From: Kordia aestuariivivens
Lineage (GTDB): Bacteria; Bacteroidota; Bacteroidia; Flavobacteriales; Flavobacteriaceae
Reading direction: 5' to 3'
NCBI RefSeq assembly: GCF_014397005.1
Contig: NZ_JACGWS010000008.1
Coordinates: 62,001-126,000 of the forward strand
DNA length: 64,000 nucleotides
The translations under genes were made by a program, and so were the position numbers. The notes beneath the pieces are model-generated. The model saw only the letters and a program-made list of their open reading frames with translations. It did not search any database and was not told the origin of the DNA. Positions 45,737-53,650 of this stretch are shown here, piece after piece (position 1 is the stretch's first letter; each line of letters opens with the position of its first letter).

Positions 45737-46873
45737 ATGAAAAACATTCTTTTAAGTTTCTTTTGTATGAGTTTCGCTTTCGCGAATGTACATGCGCAAG
45801 AATTACCAAAACCTGAACTTCCTTCCCCAGAAAACGCTTTTTACACCTATTTGGACAACGAACACATTTCGAATCCTTCTAAATATAAGGGAAATGTAAA
45901 AAAAGTAATCCGAACTCAAAAGGAATATATAGCAGGCATTTCGTCTACAACAGTTCAAAAAACAATATTATATGTTGATGCAAATGGTAATTTGGAAAAA
46001 ACAGAAGTACGCGATTATTTATATGGCATTGAAGATTCAAAAATGGTTACCAATCATTTAGAATCTCCGAAAGCTACGATCAAAAAAGAAGGAAACAAAA
46101 CCATTAAAATTATCAAAAGCGAAATCCTAGAAAATGATTTTGAATACGAACCAGATTTAAAAGGTGACGATCATTATGTATATGAAAATGATCGATTGGT
46201 AGCGTTTTACAACCACAATGATAGTATTTCGTATGTGTATGATGCAAAAGACAGATTGATTGAAATCAAAATGTTTGAAAGTTTAGTGATGGAAGAATAT
46301 AACGATGAAGATGATTCTGTCACCTATCTTCGCAGTGTTTTTGAAGACAAAGCGTTGTTTAAAGTAACTTATAAGAACGGACTTTTGACAACGAAAGAAG
46401 TCTACGACAAATTTGGTGAAGTCATCGATATTTACAAAACAACCTATACGTATACGGATGCTAATTTAATTGAACAGTTTCAAACCGTATACAAACGTTA
46501 TTTATTTGATTATTACGATACTTCTATTCCGATAGAAACACAAAAATATGACGAATTTCCAGAAGTAGAATCGGCGGATAGTATCCGGAAAGCAACTTTT
46601 GAATATTCAGCAAAAAATAAAATAAGCGCTTATGCTAGGGAAGTTGGTAACGAAAAAGAAGCCTATAAAATTACGTTTGATGTGAATAATAGGATGCACA
46701 TTGTGGAAGGTAATTTACAGTTTTATCAAAAAGGAAACCTTCAGAATTTAGAAGTCGAATACGAATACTTATATGAAGAAAAAGGAAATCCAAGCACGAT
46801 AAAATCATATTATTATAGTGGAGACGAAAAAATATTGCACAAGGAAACAACTTTTGAAATTGAGTATTATTAA
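45737..46873 (+). CDS. Exported protein with YD-like beta repeats
   Basis: 378-aa protein with a signal peptide (about 1-21, ending VHAQ). The mature part consists of strand-rich units with Y-x-x-x-x-R-L motifs (HYVYENDRLVAFYNHNDSISYVYDAKDRLIEIKMF, TYTYTDANLIEQFQTVYKR), resembling RHS/YD-type repeats without the RHS cage signature. It ends in EIEYY, like the two lipoproteins at 49274 and 51263 (RALEYY, RVLEYY). Probably periplasmic or surface. Divergent from the macroglobulin gene. Function unknown. Confidence 0.78.
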   Translation: MKNILLSFFCMSFAFANVHAQELPKPELPSPENAFYTYLDNEHISNPSKYKGNVKKVIRTQKEYIAGISSTTVQKTILYVDANGNLEKTEVRDYLYGIEDSKMVTNHLESPKATIKKEGNKTIKIIKSEILENDFEYEPDLKGDDHYVYENDRLVAFYNHNDSISYVYDAKDRLIEIKMFESLVMEEYNDEDDSVTYLRSVFEDKALFKVTYKNGLLTTKEVYDKFGEVIDIYKTTYTYTDANLIEQFQTVYKRYLFDYYDTSIPIETQKYDEFPEVESADSIRKATFEYSAKNKISAYAREVGNEKEAYKITFDVNNRMHIVEGNLQFYQKGNLQNLEVEYEYLYEEKGNPSTIKSYYYSGDEKILHKETTFEIEYY

Positions 46874-46885
46874 TCTTCAATAATA

Positions 46886-46932
46886 AAAACGAACAGCGCC
46901 GAAATAGTCTATATTTCGGCGCTGTTCGTTTT
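46886..46932. terminator. Strong bidirectional terminator
   Basis: A perfect 21-bp stem (AAAACGAACAGCGCCGAAAT plus A) with a five-base loop, TTTT on either strand, between two convergent genes. One of the strongest hairpins in the window. Confidence 0.92.
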
Positions 46933-46945
46933 CTTGTAAAGAAAC

Positions 46946-47191
46946 TTATTTTTTACTCTTCTTTGCTTTTTTCACTTTCTTAGTAGAAGTTTTTGGCGTT
47001 TTATTTCCTTTTTTCGCTTTCTTTTTTCCAGTTCCTTTTTTACCTTCTGCTTTCTTGGTTTTTTTCTTCGCAGCCGCTTTTTTAGCTTTCTTCTTTGCTA
47101 TTTTTTTAGCAATAACTTTCTTAGCATCTGCTTTCTTTACTTTTTTCTTAGAAGCTTTCTTTTTTGCGTCCTTCTTTTTGTCTTTACTCAT
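46946..47191 (-). CDS. Lysine/alanine-rich histone H1-like protein
   Basis: 81-aa protein made almost only of K, A, D, T and G, in short repeats of the KKA/AKK kind, with no hydrophobic core. It resembles the disordered C-terminal tails of histone H1 and the bacterial H1-like proteins (HctA/AlgP-type repeats), which bind DNA through charge. No structured domain. It has its own -7 box and a strong terminator, so it is a real transcription unit. DNA binding is inferred from composition; RNA or polyphosphate binding is equally possible. Confidence 0.8.
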   Translation of the reverse strand: MSKDKKKDAKKKASKKKVKKADAKKVIAKKIAKKKAKKAAAKKKTKKAEGKKGTGKKKAKKGNKTPKTSTKKVKKAKKSKK

Positions 47192-47216
47192 GTCGGTTGT
47201 TTTTACGTTATCATTC

Positions 47217-47224
47217 CAAAGTTA
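47217..47224 (-). promoter_or_regulatory. -7 box of the H1-like gene
   Basis: TAACTTTG on the minus strand fits TAnnTTTG, 25 bases before the ATG. No clear -33. Confidence 0.45.
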
Positions 47225-47291
47225 ATTAATTGATATGTAAATAGTGTTTTAATTAATAAAAAAAGCATTTTATCTTAAACCAACAAACAAA

Positions 47292-47315
47292 TGTCACATT
47301 GAGCGCAGTCGAAAT
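47292..47315. repeat. Flavobacterial intergenic palindrome, copy 2
   Basis: Same element as at 35945-35969; CATT pairs with AATG where copy 1 has CATC with GATG. Confidence 0.8.
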
Positions 47316-47411
47316 GCAAACACAACCAAATTTAAACTAAAAAAATACACGTCCAATTTTCGGTTGCTGTCCAACGATAATCTTTGGTTCTTTGTATAAA
47401 ACAGACAAAGC

Positions 47412-48167
47412 ATGGAATTTAAACAATTACATCAACAAAAAACACCGCTACTCATCTATAATGTTTGGGATGTGCCAAGCGCAAAAGTTGCCGAAAAATT
47501 AAACGCGAAAGCCATCGGAACGTCAAGTTCGGCAATTGCTCAATTATTAGGCTACAATGACGGCGAAGAACTCAGTTTTTCAGAATTGGAATACATCGTA
47601 AAGCGAATTAGTGCAAACACAAAACTTTCATTATCTGTCGATTTAGAAGCAGGCTACAGCCGAAATCCAGCACAAATTGTACAACACATTACAAAACTTC
47701 ACAACTTGGGTGTTGTCGGAATCAACATAGAAGACAGTATTGTAGATGAAGAACGAACATTGCTAGACGCTGCTGAATTTTCAAAAACACTTTCCGAAAT
47801 AACATCACAACTTCAAAAAGACAAGATTGAAATCTTTATCAATGTGCGGACAGATACTTTTTTATTAAATGTTGCCAATGTGTTGGAAGAAACAAAGAAG
47901 CGCATCAAACTATATGAAAACGCTGGCGCATCTGGAATATTCATACCTTGTATTGAAAAAGAAGCAGATATTAAACTGATGACGGAAACTACAAAATTAC
48001 CAATCAATGTACTTTGCATGCCGAAGTTGCCAAATTTTAATATCTTGAAACAAGTAGGTGTACAGCGAATTAGCATGGGGAATTTTCTATTTGATCACAT
48101 GTACAATCAACTTGAAAAAATGAGTAAAGAAATCATTACGCAACAATCATTCAACGCTATTTTTTAA
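47412..48167 (+). CDS. Isocitrate lyase/PEP mutase-family enzyme
   Basis: 251-aa TIM-barrel enzyme of the ICL/PEPM superfamily. LLIYNVWDVPSAKVAEKLNAKAIGTSS at the N-terminus, LSLSVDLEAGYS with the metal-binding Asp, and NIEDS are visible; the catalytic KKRCGH loop of isocitrate lyase is missing. Known relatives are oxaloacetate decarboxylases, methylisocitrate-lyase-like enzymes and phosphonomutases; the reaction here is not certain. Its stop is one base before the ada start codon, so it is made together with a DNA alkylation repair protein, a pairing whose meaning is unclear. Confidence 0.85.
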   Translation: MEFKQLHQQKTPLLIYNVWDVPSAKVAEKLNAKAIGTSSSAIAQLLGYNDGEELSFSELEYIVKRISANTKLSLSVDLEAGYSRNPAQIVQHITKLHNLGVVGINIEDSIVDEERTLLDAAEFSKTLSEITSQLQKDKIEIFINVRTDTFLLNVANVLEETKKRIKLYENAGASGIFIPCIEKEADIKLMTETTKLPINVLCMPKLPNFNILKQVGVQRISMGNFLFDHMYNQLEKMSKEIITQQSFNAIF

Positions 48168-48168
48168 G

Positions 48169-49230
48169 ATGTTAATTACACAAGAAGAAAAAATACACGA
48201 ATACTATCAAGCATTGCTCGAACGGAAAGAAAATTTTGTCGGAATCTTTTTTGTCGGTGTAAAAACGACTTCCATTTTCTGCATCGCGACGTGTAGAGCG
48301 AGAAAGCCAAAACTAAAAAATGTAGAATTTTATACCTCTTTCAAAGAAGCATTAGACAATGGCTATCGTCCGTGTAAAATATGCAAACCCACAGAAAACG
48401 CCAATGAAGCACCTGCACAAGTTGAAAAAGCCATACAACTCATCAAGCAGCATCCAAAAGAAAAAATAACAGATGCCCAACTTCGGGAACAAGATATAAG
48501 TCCAGAAATTGTTAGACGATGGTTTAATAAAAATTACGGAATGACGTTTCAGGCATATCAACGCATGTATCGGATCAACACTGCTTTTCAAGAACTCAAA
48601 AAAGGAAAAAACACCACACATACTGCTTTTGATACGGGTTATGAATCGTTAAGTGGATTTGGATATACGTATAAAAAACTCATTGGGAAATCGCCACAAA
48701 AAAGTATTGGAGATCGTGTAATTCTCATCAATCGATTGACAACGCCATTAGGACCTATGTTTGTCTGTGCAACAGATAAAGGAATTTGTTTGTTAGAATT
48801 TGTCGATAGAGAACTGCTCGAAACGGAATTCAAAGACTTGCAGCGGTTACTAAAAGCAAACATCATTGTTGGTGAAAATGAACACATACAACAAGCCAAA
48901 AAAGAACTTGCGGAATATTTTGAAGGAACGCGAACTCAGTTTGACGTACAACTTGAAACACCCGGAACCGATTTTCAAAATACGGTTTGGAGTGTGTTGC
49001 AAACTATTCCTTATGGAAAAACGACTTCGTATCAACAAGAAGCGGAAAGTATCAATAATCCGAAAGCGGTTAGAGCTGTTGCGTCTGCAAATGGTTGCAA
49101 TAGAATTGCCATCATTATTCCGTGTCATAGAGTCATCGGAAAAAACGGAAACCTTACAGGTTATAGTGGTGGCTTAGAACGGAAACGTTGGTTATTGGAT
49201 CATGAATCTAAACATGAGAATAAAATATAA
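48169..49230 (+). CDS. ada: Bifunctional Ada: methylphosphotriester sensor and O6-methylguanine-DNA methyltransferase
   Basis: 353-aa DNA repair protein and regulator. The N-terminal zinc site has Cys38, Cys42, Cys69 and Cys72, at exactly the numbering of Escherichia coli Ada, so methylphosphotriester sensing is expected through Cys38. An AraC-type HTH follows (about 80-180; VRRWFNKNYGMTFQAYQRM), then the C-terminal alkyltransferase with the acceptor Cys in IIPCHRVIG. Coupled to the PEP-mutase-like gene one base upstream, so it may not have its own promoter. Confidence 0.95.
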   Translation: MLITQEEKIHEYYQALLERKENFVGIFFVGVKTTSIFCIATCRARKPKLKNVEFYTSFKEALDNGYRPCKICKPTENANEAPAQVEKAIQLIKQHPKEKITDAQLREQDISPEIVRRWFNKNYGMTFQAYQRMYRINTAFQELKKGKNTTHTAFDTGYESLSGFGYTYKKLIGKSPQKSIGDRVILINRLTTPLGPMFVCATDKGICLLEFVDRELLETEFKDLQRLLKANIIVGENEHIQQAKKELAEYFEGTRTQFDVQLETPGTDFQNTVWSVLQTIPYGKTTSYQQEAESINNPKAVRAVASANGCNRIAIIIPCHRVIGKNGNLTGYSGGLERKRWLLDHESKHENKI

Positions 49231-49273
49231 ACTATATTTGAGCTCTATAAATTTAAAAGTAATCCATACATCA

Positions 49274-49924
49274 ATGAAATCACTATACTTCCTTTTTTTA
49301 TGTTGTTTCATCAGTTGCACAACAGCAACAAAACCATTAGATCCTTGTTATATGGATGCAGGAATTAAAAAAGCGAAAATTCAGATTAAAACTGAAGCAA
49401 ACGAAATTGATAAAGATGATTTTATGACGATTGAGTATACCCAACAAGGCAATCCGTTAAAAGTATTCAAATCGAAATGGAAATCAACAACAGACTATGT
49501 ATATGTTGAAGATATCTTGAAATATATTGTTACTTCTGGTCCTGATTATTTCTATGAAGGACAACCTGAAGAGGAGATAATTATTAAAGTTGATACGTTA
49601 TTCATTACAAAAAATGATGCTAAAGGTCGCATGTTAGAATCGATCGGAACTGATAAAGTCAACTATAAATATTCGTATGCTAATTGTAATGAAGGCTCAG
49701 TTATAACATATGCTGCTGAAGAAAAACAAAGCACGATGCATTTTTTAAAAGAAAATGGAAACATTATGAAGAAAACGGTAACTTTTTATATTCCTTTTGA
49801 ATCTACAACGGTTTCAAAGTATAGTGAGTATAAATTTGATGAATTTGGTCATTGGATTGAAAGAAGTCTAGAAGCTGAAGATGGAGAAATGTATACGGAA
49901 ATGAGAGCGTTAGAATATTACTAA
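49274..49924 (+). CDS. Lipoprotein of a local paralogous family
   Basis: 216-aa lipoprotein: signal MKSLYFLFLCCFIS with lipidated Cys15 in FISC. The mature domain shows PCYMDAGIKKAKIQIKTEANEIDKDDFMTIEY and a C-terminal YKFDEFGHWIERS followed by RALEYY. It is a paralogue of the lipoprotein at 51263 (same order of motifs, about the same length). I choose the ATG at 49274; the longer frame overlaps the end of ada without support. Function unknown. Confidence 0.78.
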   Translation: MKSLYFLFLCCFISCTTATKPLDPCYMDAGIKKAKIQIKTEANEIDKDDFMTIEYTQQGNPLKVFKSKWKSTTDYVYVEDILKYIVTSGPDYFYEGQPEEEIIIKVDTLFITKNDAKGRMLESIGTDKVNYKYSYANCNEGSVITYAAEEKQSTMHFLKENGNIMKKTVTFYIPFESTTVSKYSEYKFDEFGHWIERSLEAEDGEMYTEMRALEYY

Positions 49925-49932
49925 CTTTTTCA

Positions 49933-49971
49933 GAAAAAAACAAAGGCATTCTTACTTAAAAAAATGCCTTT
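49933..49971 (-). terminator. Terminator of the 88-aa gene
   Basis: Minus strand: AAAGGCATTT stem with AATGCCTTT, then G and seven T. It also lies after the lipoprotein gene on the plus strand. Confidence 0.7.
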
Positions 49972-49986
49972 AGTTCATAAAAATTT

Positions 49987-50253
49987 TCAGGAAATTTCTT
50001 GCCATAAAATTCTTGCTGTACCACTAATTACTTTATAAGATATTAGTAAAGATCCTGTACCAACCGTAACTGATGATTGTCCAGGTTTTATAGGAGTTGT
50101 TGGCATTCCACCGTAAATACTGGAGTATCCATAAAAAGCTTCGGTCTCTCCTTGTGCTTCAAAAACTAGCGTAACGTCCGTAGGATAACTATCTGGAGTA
50201 AACTCTGCTGTTCCATTCGTTCTTGGGTCTAAAATTAAAGTTGATGTACTCAT
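49987..50253 (-). CDS. Small protein of unknown function
   Basis: 88-aa protein with strand-rich sequence (STLILDPRTNGTAEFTP, VTLVFEAQGETEAFYGYSS, SSVTVGTGSLLISYKVISG). No signal peptide, no recognised family. Started at MSTSTLILDPR (50253). Its size and composition suggest a single compact beta domain, such as a carbohydrate-binding or structural unit. It sits between the two paralogous lipoproteins, in the opposite direction. Confidence 0.6.
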   Translation of the reverse strand: MSTSTLILDPRTNGTAEFTPDSYPTDVTLVFEAQGETEAFYGYSSIYGGMPTTPIKPGQSSVTVGTGSLLISYKVISGTARILWQEIS

Positions 50254-50376
50254 AATAAATTGTTTGTTTTGATATGGTAAAATGGCAACTTTAACAAACA
50301 CTGTGTAAGCGTAGTACAGTCCTAAATTAAATACAAGTAGATCAGCAGAATAACTAGGCTATTCTACTTGGTTAGC

Positions 50377-50448
50377 ATGAAAAAGCTTTTGTTTTTACTT
50401 AGGATGTTGATTATTAGTTTCTTGATTGGCTTAATTAACAGACGTTAA
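50377..50448 (+). CDS. Possible 23-codon hydrophobic small ORF
   Basis: ATG-to-TAA frame coding for a peptide that starts MKKLLFLLRMLII and ends LINRR: a single hydrophobic helix with basic residues at both ends. Two alternative hairpins precede it (50334-50370; CAAGTAGA with TCTACTTG, or AGAATA with TATTCT). Size and charge pattern resemble type I toxin peptides or small membrane regulators. It may be chance in AT-rich DNA. Confidence 0.25.
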   Translation: MKKLLFLLRMLIISFLIGLINRR

Positions 50449-50480
50449 CGTTCATTAACCTAGAATGTCTTAATTTCGAA

Positions 50481-50575
50481 TATCTTTGTAACTGAATAAA
50501 ACGAATTCTCTATAAATAATTTAATACACGATTAAATGGTAAAAAAGTTCCTTTCTTGAAAGGGACTTTTTTTTT
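50481..50575 (+). ncRNA. Candidate small RNA transcription unit (about 80 nt)
   Basis: A TATCTTTG -7 box (50481-50488) is followed, with no open frame, by a terminator at 50541-50575 (GTTCCTTTC/GAAAGGGAC stem with flanking A and a run of nine T). The implied RNA starts near 50494 and is about 80 nt. No -33 TTG is evident. It could alternatively be the leader and attenuator of the lipoprotein gene at 50663. Confidence 0.4.
50541..50575 (+). terminator. Intrinsic terminator
   Basis: A-flanked stem of about 12 bp with a CTTG loop, followed by nine T. Nothing codes for protein directly upstream. Confidence 0.85.
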
Positions 50576-50662
50576 ATGCTTTACTTTATCTTTACCCTAG
50601 AATATGATTCGCTTTAATGCGAACAAGTATGTGCCTATTTTGAGAACAATCAACAGAAACCG

Positions 50663-51199
50663 ATGAAATATATAACTAAACTAATACTCGTTTCAATATT
50701 AACTTTTCTGTGTTTACAGAGTTGTAATTCACATATAGAGAAATACACAAAACAAGAAAATAAAATTATATCAGGTGAAGGACTTGAAGCGTTCAAAATT
50801 AAGCAAACTTCCATTGATGAGGTAATCACAACTTTAGGAAAAGACTACGAAGAAATAAACCACAATGAGTACAGTATTGAAATTATATACAAAAAACTAG
50901 GGCTTTCATTTTACTATCTTCTAAAAGATGAAGAAAAGAAGCTTTTTACTATAAAATTTAGTGCGCCATTCAATGGAATTACGGATAAAGGTTTTAAAAT
51001 AGGTGACACTTTACAATCAGTTATAGATATTTATGGAACGCCCAATTGGTACTCCTGTGATGCATGTGATGTTTGGAGAGCAACGTATGAAGATATTGGT
51101 TTAGAGTTTGTTGTAAATCGTGATAAAACATTACCACATTTTCCTTTAAATGAAGAAGTGCATCTTCAAAAAAAAATCACAAGAATCTGTGTTCAATGA
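50663..51199 (+). CDS. Lipoprotein of unknown function
   Basis: 178-aa lipoprotein with lipidated Cys21 in CLQSCNS. The mature part resembles a SmpA/BamE-like layout: GLEAFKIKQTSIDEVITTLGKDYEE, then FKIGDTLQSVIDIYGTPNWY, two copies of the strand-plus-helix motif that in other proteins reads signals for folding. It contains a CDACDVW cysteine pair. No family assigned firmly. Followed after 63 bases by the paralogous lipoprotein gene. Confidence 0.72.
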   Translation: MKYITKLILVSILTFLCLQSCNSHIEKYTKQENKIISGEGLEAFKIKQTSIDEVITTLGKDYEEINHNEYSIEIIYKKLGLSFYYLLKDEEKKLFTIKFSAPFNGITDKGFKIGDTLQSVIDIYGTPNWYSCDACDVWRATYEDIGLEFVVNRDKTLPHFPLNEEVHLQKKITRICVQ

Positions 51200-51262
51200 A
51201 GCAAAAAATGAAAATATACGGATGCCCATAATCAACAATGTTAAAAGAATAAATTCCCAAAA

Positions 51263-51919
51263 ATGAAACTACTTTATATCCTTATTTTAATTAGTTTGAT
51301 AAGTTGTGCAACCGAAACAAAACCTAAAAACGATTGTTTGGTAAATGAAGGTGTCAAAACCGCAAAAGTATTTCTGAAAAATGATGCAACTGGAGTCACT
51401 AAAGAAGACTTTATGCATGTGGAATTTGATAAAATTGGTAATCCGCTAAAAGTTGTCAATACGATACACAAAATAACCTCTACATATAGCTATGAAAATG
51501 AAAAATTGGTGTTTGTGATTGAAGAAAAATCCAGACCAGATTTCTATATGGAATCAGAAAAAGACGTTGTAGAAAAAAGTGTCGATACATTATACATGAC
51601 AAAATACAACAACGATGGACGCGCCATTGAATCCATCGATTCAGACGGAATAAAAACGGTGACAACATTCATAAACTGTGATGAAGAGCAACATAGTACG
51701 TATTACAGCAATGGTAAAAAAATTCAGGATGTAACGGTTCAAAAAGAAAACGGAAATTTAAAAAAAACCATCCGAACTTTATACGAACCAGAAACAGAGA
51801 TAAGAACTTCTACCTATTACGATTACAAATTTGACGAACACGGACATTGGACAGAAAGAAGCTGCCAGCATCAAAATAAAGAGGAAGTTACAGAAGTGCG
51901 TGTGTTGGAGTATTATTGA
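51263..51919 (+). CDS. Lipoprotein, paralogue of the one at 49274
   Basis: 218-aa lipoprotein with lipidated Cys15 in SLISCAT. The mature domain parallels the protein at 49274 throughout: KNDCLVNEGVKTAKVFLKNDATGVTKEDFMHVEF, VDTLYMTKYNNDGRAIESI, YKFDEHGHWTERS, and the ending RVLEYY. The YKFDEHGHW unit looks like a single YD-type repeat. Function unknown; a duplicated pair bracketing two other small genes. Confidence 0.78.
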   Translation: MKLLYILILISLISCATETKPKNDCLVNEGVKTAKVFLKNDATGVTKEDFMHVEFDKIGNPLKVVNTIHKITSTYSYENEKLVFVIEEKSRPDFYMESEKDVVEKSVDTLYMTKYNNDGRAIESIDSDGIKTVTTFINCDEEQHSTYYSNGKKIQDVTVQKENGNLKKTIRTLYEPETEIRTSTYYDYKFDEHGHWTERSCQHQNKEEVTEVRVLEYY

Positions 51920-51974
51920 TCGTACATTTTCTAGTTAAATAGATACTGATACAAATACTTTCGTAAAATAATTA

Positions 51975-52006
51975 TATATTTGATACTATCAAATGATACT
52001 ATCAAA
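51975..52006 (+). promoter_or_regulatory. fic promoter with palindromic tandem operator
   Basis: TATATTTG (51975-51982) fits the -7 consensus. It overlaps the perfect 15-bp palindrome TTTGATACTATCAAA (51979-51993). The 13-mer TGATACTATCAAA is repeated immediately (51994-52006) and touches the ATG. A repressor bound here would block both transcription start and translation start region. Confidence 0.65.
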
Positions 52007-52960
52007 ATGAATCCACCGTATGAAATAACAGTTGAGATTTTACAATTAATTACTTCTATAGCTGAAAAAATCGGTAGAATTAATGCAAATTACCTACATA
52101 AACCTTCTACAAAACTTCGAAAGCAAAACAAAATCAAATCGATTCATTCTTCTTTAAAAATTGAAGGGAATACATTGACTGAAGCACAAATCACGGCACT
52201 GATAGAAAACAAAAGAGTTTTAGGTCCCAAAAAAGATATTATTGAGGTTTTTAACGCCATCGAAATTTATGATCATTTAGATACGTATCAGCCAACAAGT
52301 GAAAAATCATTTTTAAAAGCACATCATGATCTGATGAAAAATTTAGTTGATGATGCTGGAAACTATCGAAAACAAGGAGTAGGAATTGTAAAAGGTGAAA
52401 AGATAGCACATGTAGCACCACCATTTGCGAATGTTCCTTATTTAATGAAAACCCTTTTCACGTATTTAAAAGATTCAAAAGAAATCACATTGATAAAAAG
52501 CTGTGTATTTCATTACGAAATGGAATTTATTCACCCTTTTTCAGATGGAAACGGCAGAATGGGAAGATTGTGGCAAACATTAATTTTAATGGAAACTTAT
52601 CCAGTTTTCGAGTTCTTACCATTTGAAACATTGATTAGTAATGATCAAGAAAAATATTACAATGCATTGGCTGAAAGCGATCGCTTAGGAAAATCGACTG
52701 TGTTTATTGAATATATGTTAACCATTATTAATAGATCGCTCGCAGCACTTTTGGATGTTAATAATCGAAACTTCACTGAAACAGATCGACTTGAATACTT
52801 CACATCTTTACATATTGACAATTTTACAAGAAAAGAGTATATGAATGTGTTCAAAGACATTTCTTCTGCAACAGCAAGTAGAGATTTGAAAAAAGGAATC
52901 GAGCTAAATCTCTTCAACAAACAGGGCGAAAAGAATAAAACAACGTATCGAAAGCTGTAA
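52007..52960 (+). CDS. Fic-domain protein with winged-helix C-terminus
   Basis: 317-aa Fic protein, probably an AMP transferase for a protein target. The Fic core motif HPFSDGNGR is at residues 176-184. An N-terminal inhibitory helix with the (S/T)xxxE(G/N) motif is seen as SLKIEG at 49-54, so it is a class II, self-inhibited enzyme. The C-terminus (about 262-317) reads as a winged helix (FTRKEYMNVFKDISSATASRDLKKGIELNLFNKQG). The start at 52007 follows the tandem operator; an earlier TTG would lie inside it. No separate antitoxin gene is visible. The wHTH plus the palindromes argue for autoregulation. Confidence 0.9.
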   Translation: MNPPYEITVEILQLITSIAEKIGRINANYLHKPSTKLRKQNKIKSIHSSLKIEGNTLTEAQITALIENKRVLGPKKDIIEVFNAIEIYDHLDTYQPTSEKSFLKAHHDLMKNLVDDAGNYRKQGVGIVKGEKIAHVAPPFANVPYLMKTLFTYLKDSKEITLIKSCVFHYEMEFIHPFSDGNGRMGRLWQTLILMETYPVFEFLPFETLISNDQEKYYNALAESDRLGKSTVFIEYMLTIINRSLAALLDVNNRNFTETDRLEYFTSLHIDNFTRKEYMNVFKDISSATASRDLKKGIELNLFNKQGEKNKTTYRKL

Positions 52961-53030
52961 TTTTAGAATAGATTGATGGAAAAGTTATTTCTTTCGCAAA
53001 AAACTAAATAAATGTTAAATCGTTTTCCAT

Positions 53031-53053
53031 TTCTAACCGATTGTTTAGTTTTG
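53031..53053 (+). promoter_or_regulatory. tetR promoter with TetR operator
   Basis: CTAACCGATTGTTTAG (53033-53048) is the operator core; TAGTTTTG (53046-53053) is a consensus -7 box overlapping its right end. The same core recurs before the next gene at 53653-53668. Confidence 0.68.
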
Positions 53054-53070
53054 TATTGAGATAAAACCAA

Positions 53071-53634
53071 ATGGCTAGACAAAAACAATATATAGAAGCT
53101 GAAGTTATTGAAAAAGCAATGGGCTTGTTTTGGCGTAATGGATATGAAAATACATCCATGCAAATGCTAGAAAAGGAAATGGGCATCAATAAATTTTCGA
53201 TCTATGCTAGTTTTGGTAGTAAACACGGTGTTTTTTTGGAAAGCTTAAAAAGTTACAAGAAAAAAATAAGTAGCATTTTTGAGAAACTTCAAAACTCAAC
53301 AAAAGGTGCGGAAGCAATCAAAGAGTTTTTCTACGATTCTGTAGACGTATGTCACAAACCCGGAAATCACAGCGGTTGTCTACTTACCAATACGTACAAC
53401 GAATTCATTGAAAGTAATGATCAAGTTATAAAAGAGCAAATGACAACTTTTATGGCTGACTTGAAAACTATTTTTATCGAAAAATTAAGTGGAAACACTA
53501 ATAAAGACAAACAAACGATACAAAAACAAGCTAATTTCTTATTGCTTGCTAAACATGGTTTGGCAGCAGCCTCACGTGTCAACAATCCAAAAGAAATTGA
53601 AGACTATATAGAAATGACCTTTCAAGTCATCTAA
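53071..53634 (+). CDS. TetR/AcrR-family transcriptional regulator
   Basis: 187-aa TetR regulator. The HTH is near the N-terminus (VIEKAMGLFWRNGYENTSMQMLEKEMGINKFSIYASFGSKHGVFLESL) and the C-terminal ligand domain has the stretch HKPGNHSGCLLTNTYNEF found in many regulators of the TetR_C subfamily that respond to oxidants or small organics. It is followed by a carboxymuconolactone decarboxylase-family gene with a matching operator, so control of both genes by this protein is likely. Confidence 0.93.
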   Translation: MARQKQYIEAEVIEKAMGLFWRNGYENTSMQMLEKEMGINKFSIYASFGSKHGVFLESLKSYKKKISSIFEKLQNSTKGAEAIKEFFYDSVDVCHKPGNHSGCLLTNTYNEFIESNDQVIKEQMTTFMADLKTIFIEKLSGNTNKDKQTIQKQANFLLLAKHGLAAASRVNNPKEIEDYIEMTFQVI

Positions 53635-53650
53635 CATTTTTTTGCACTAT

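Noticed and set aside
52007-52960. Two-gene Fic toxin-antitoxin module
   Set aside because: No separate antitoxin frame exists upstream; the inhibitory helix is within the Fic chain itself.
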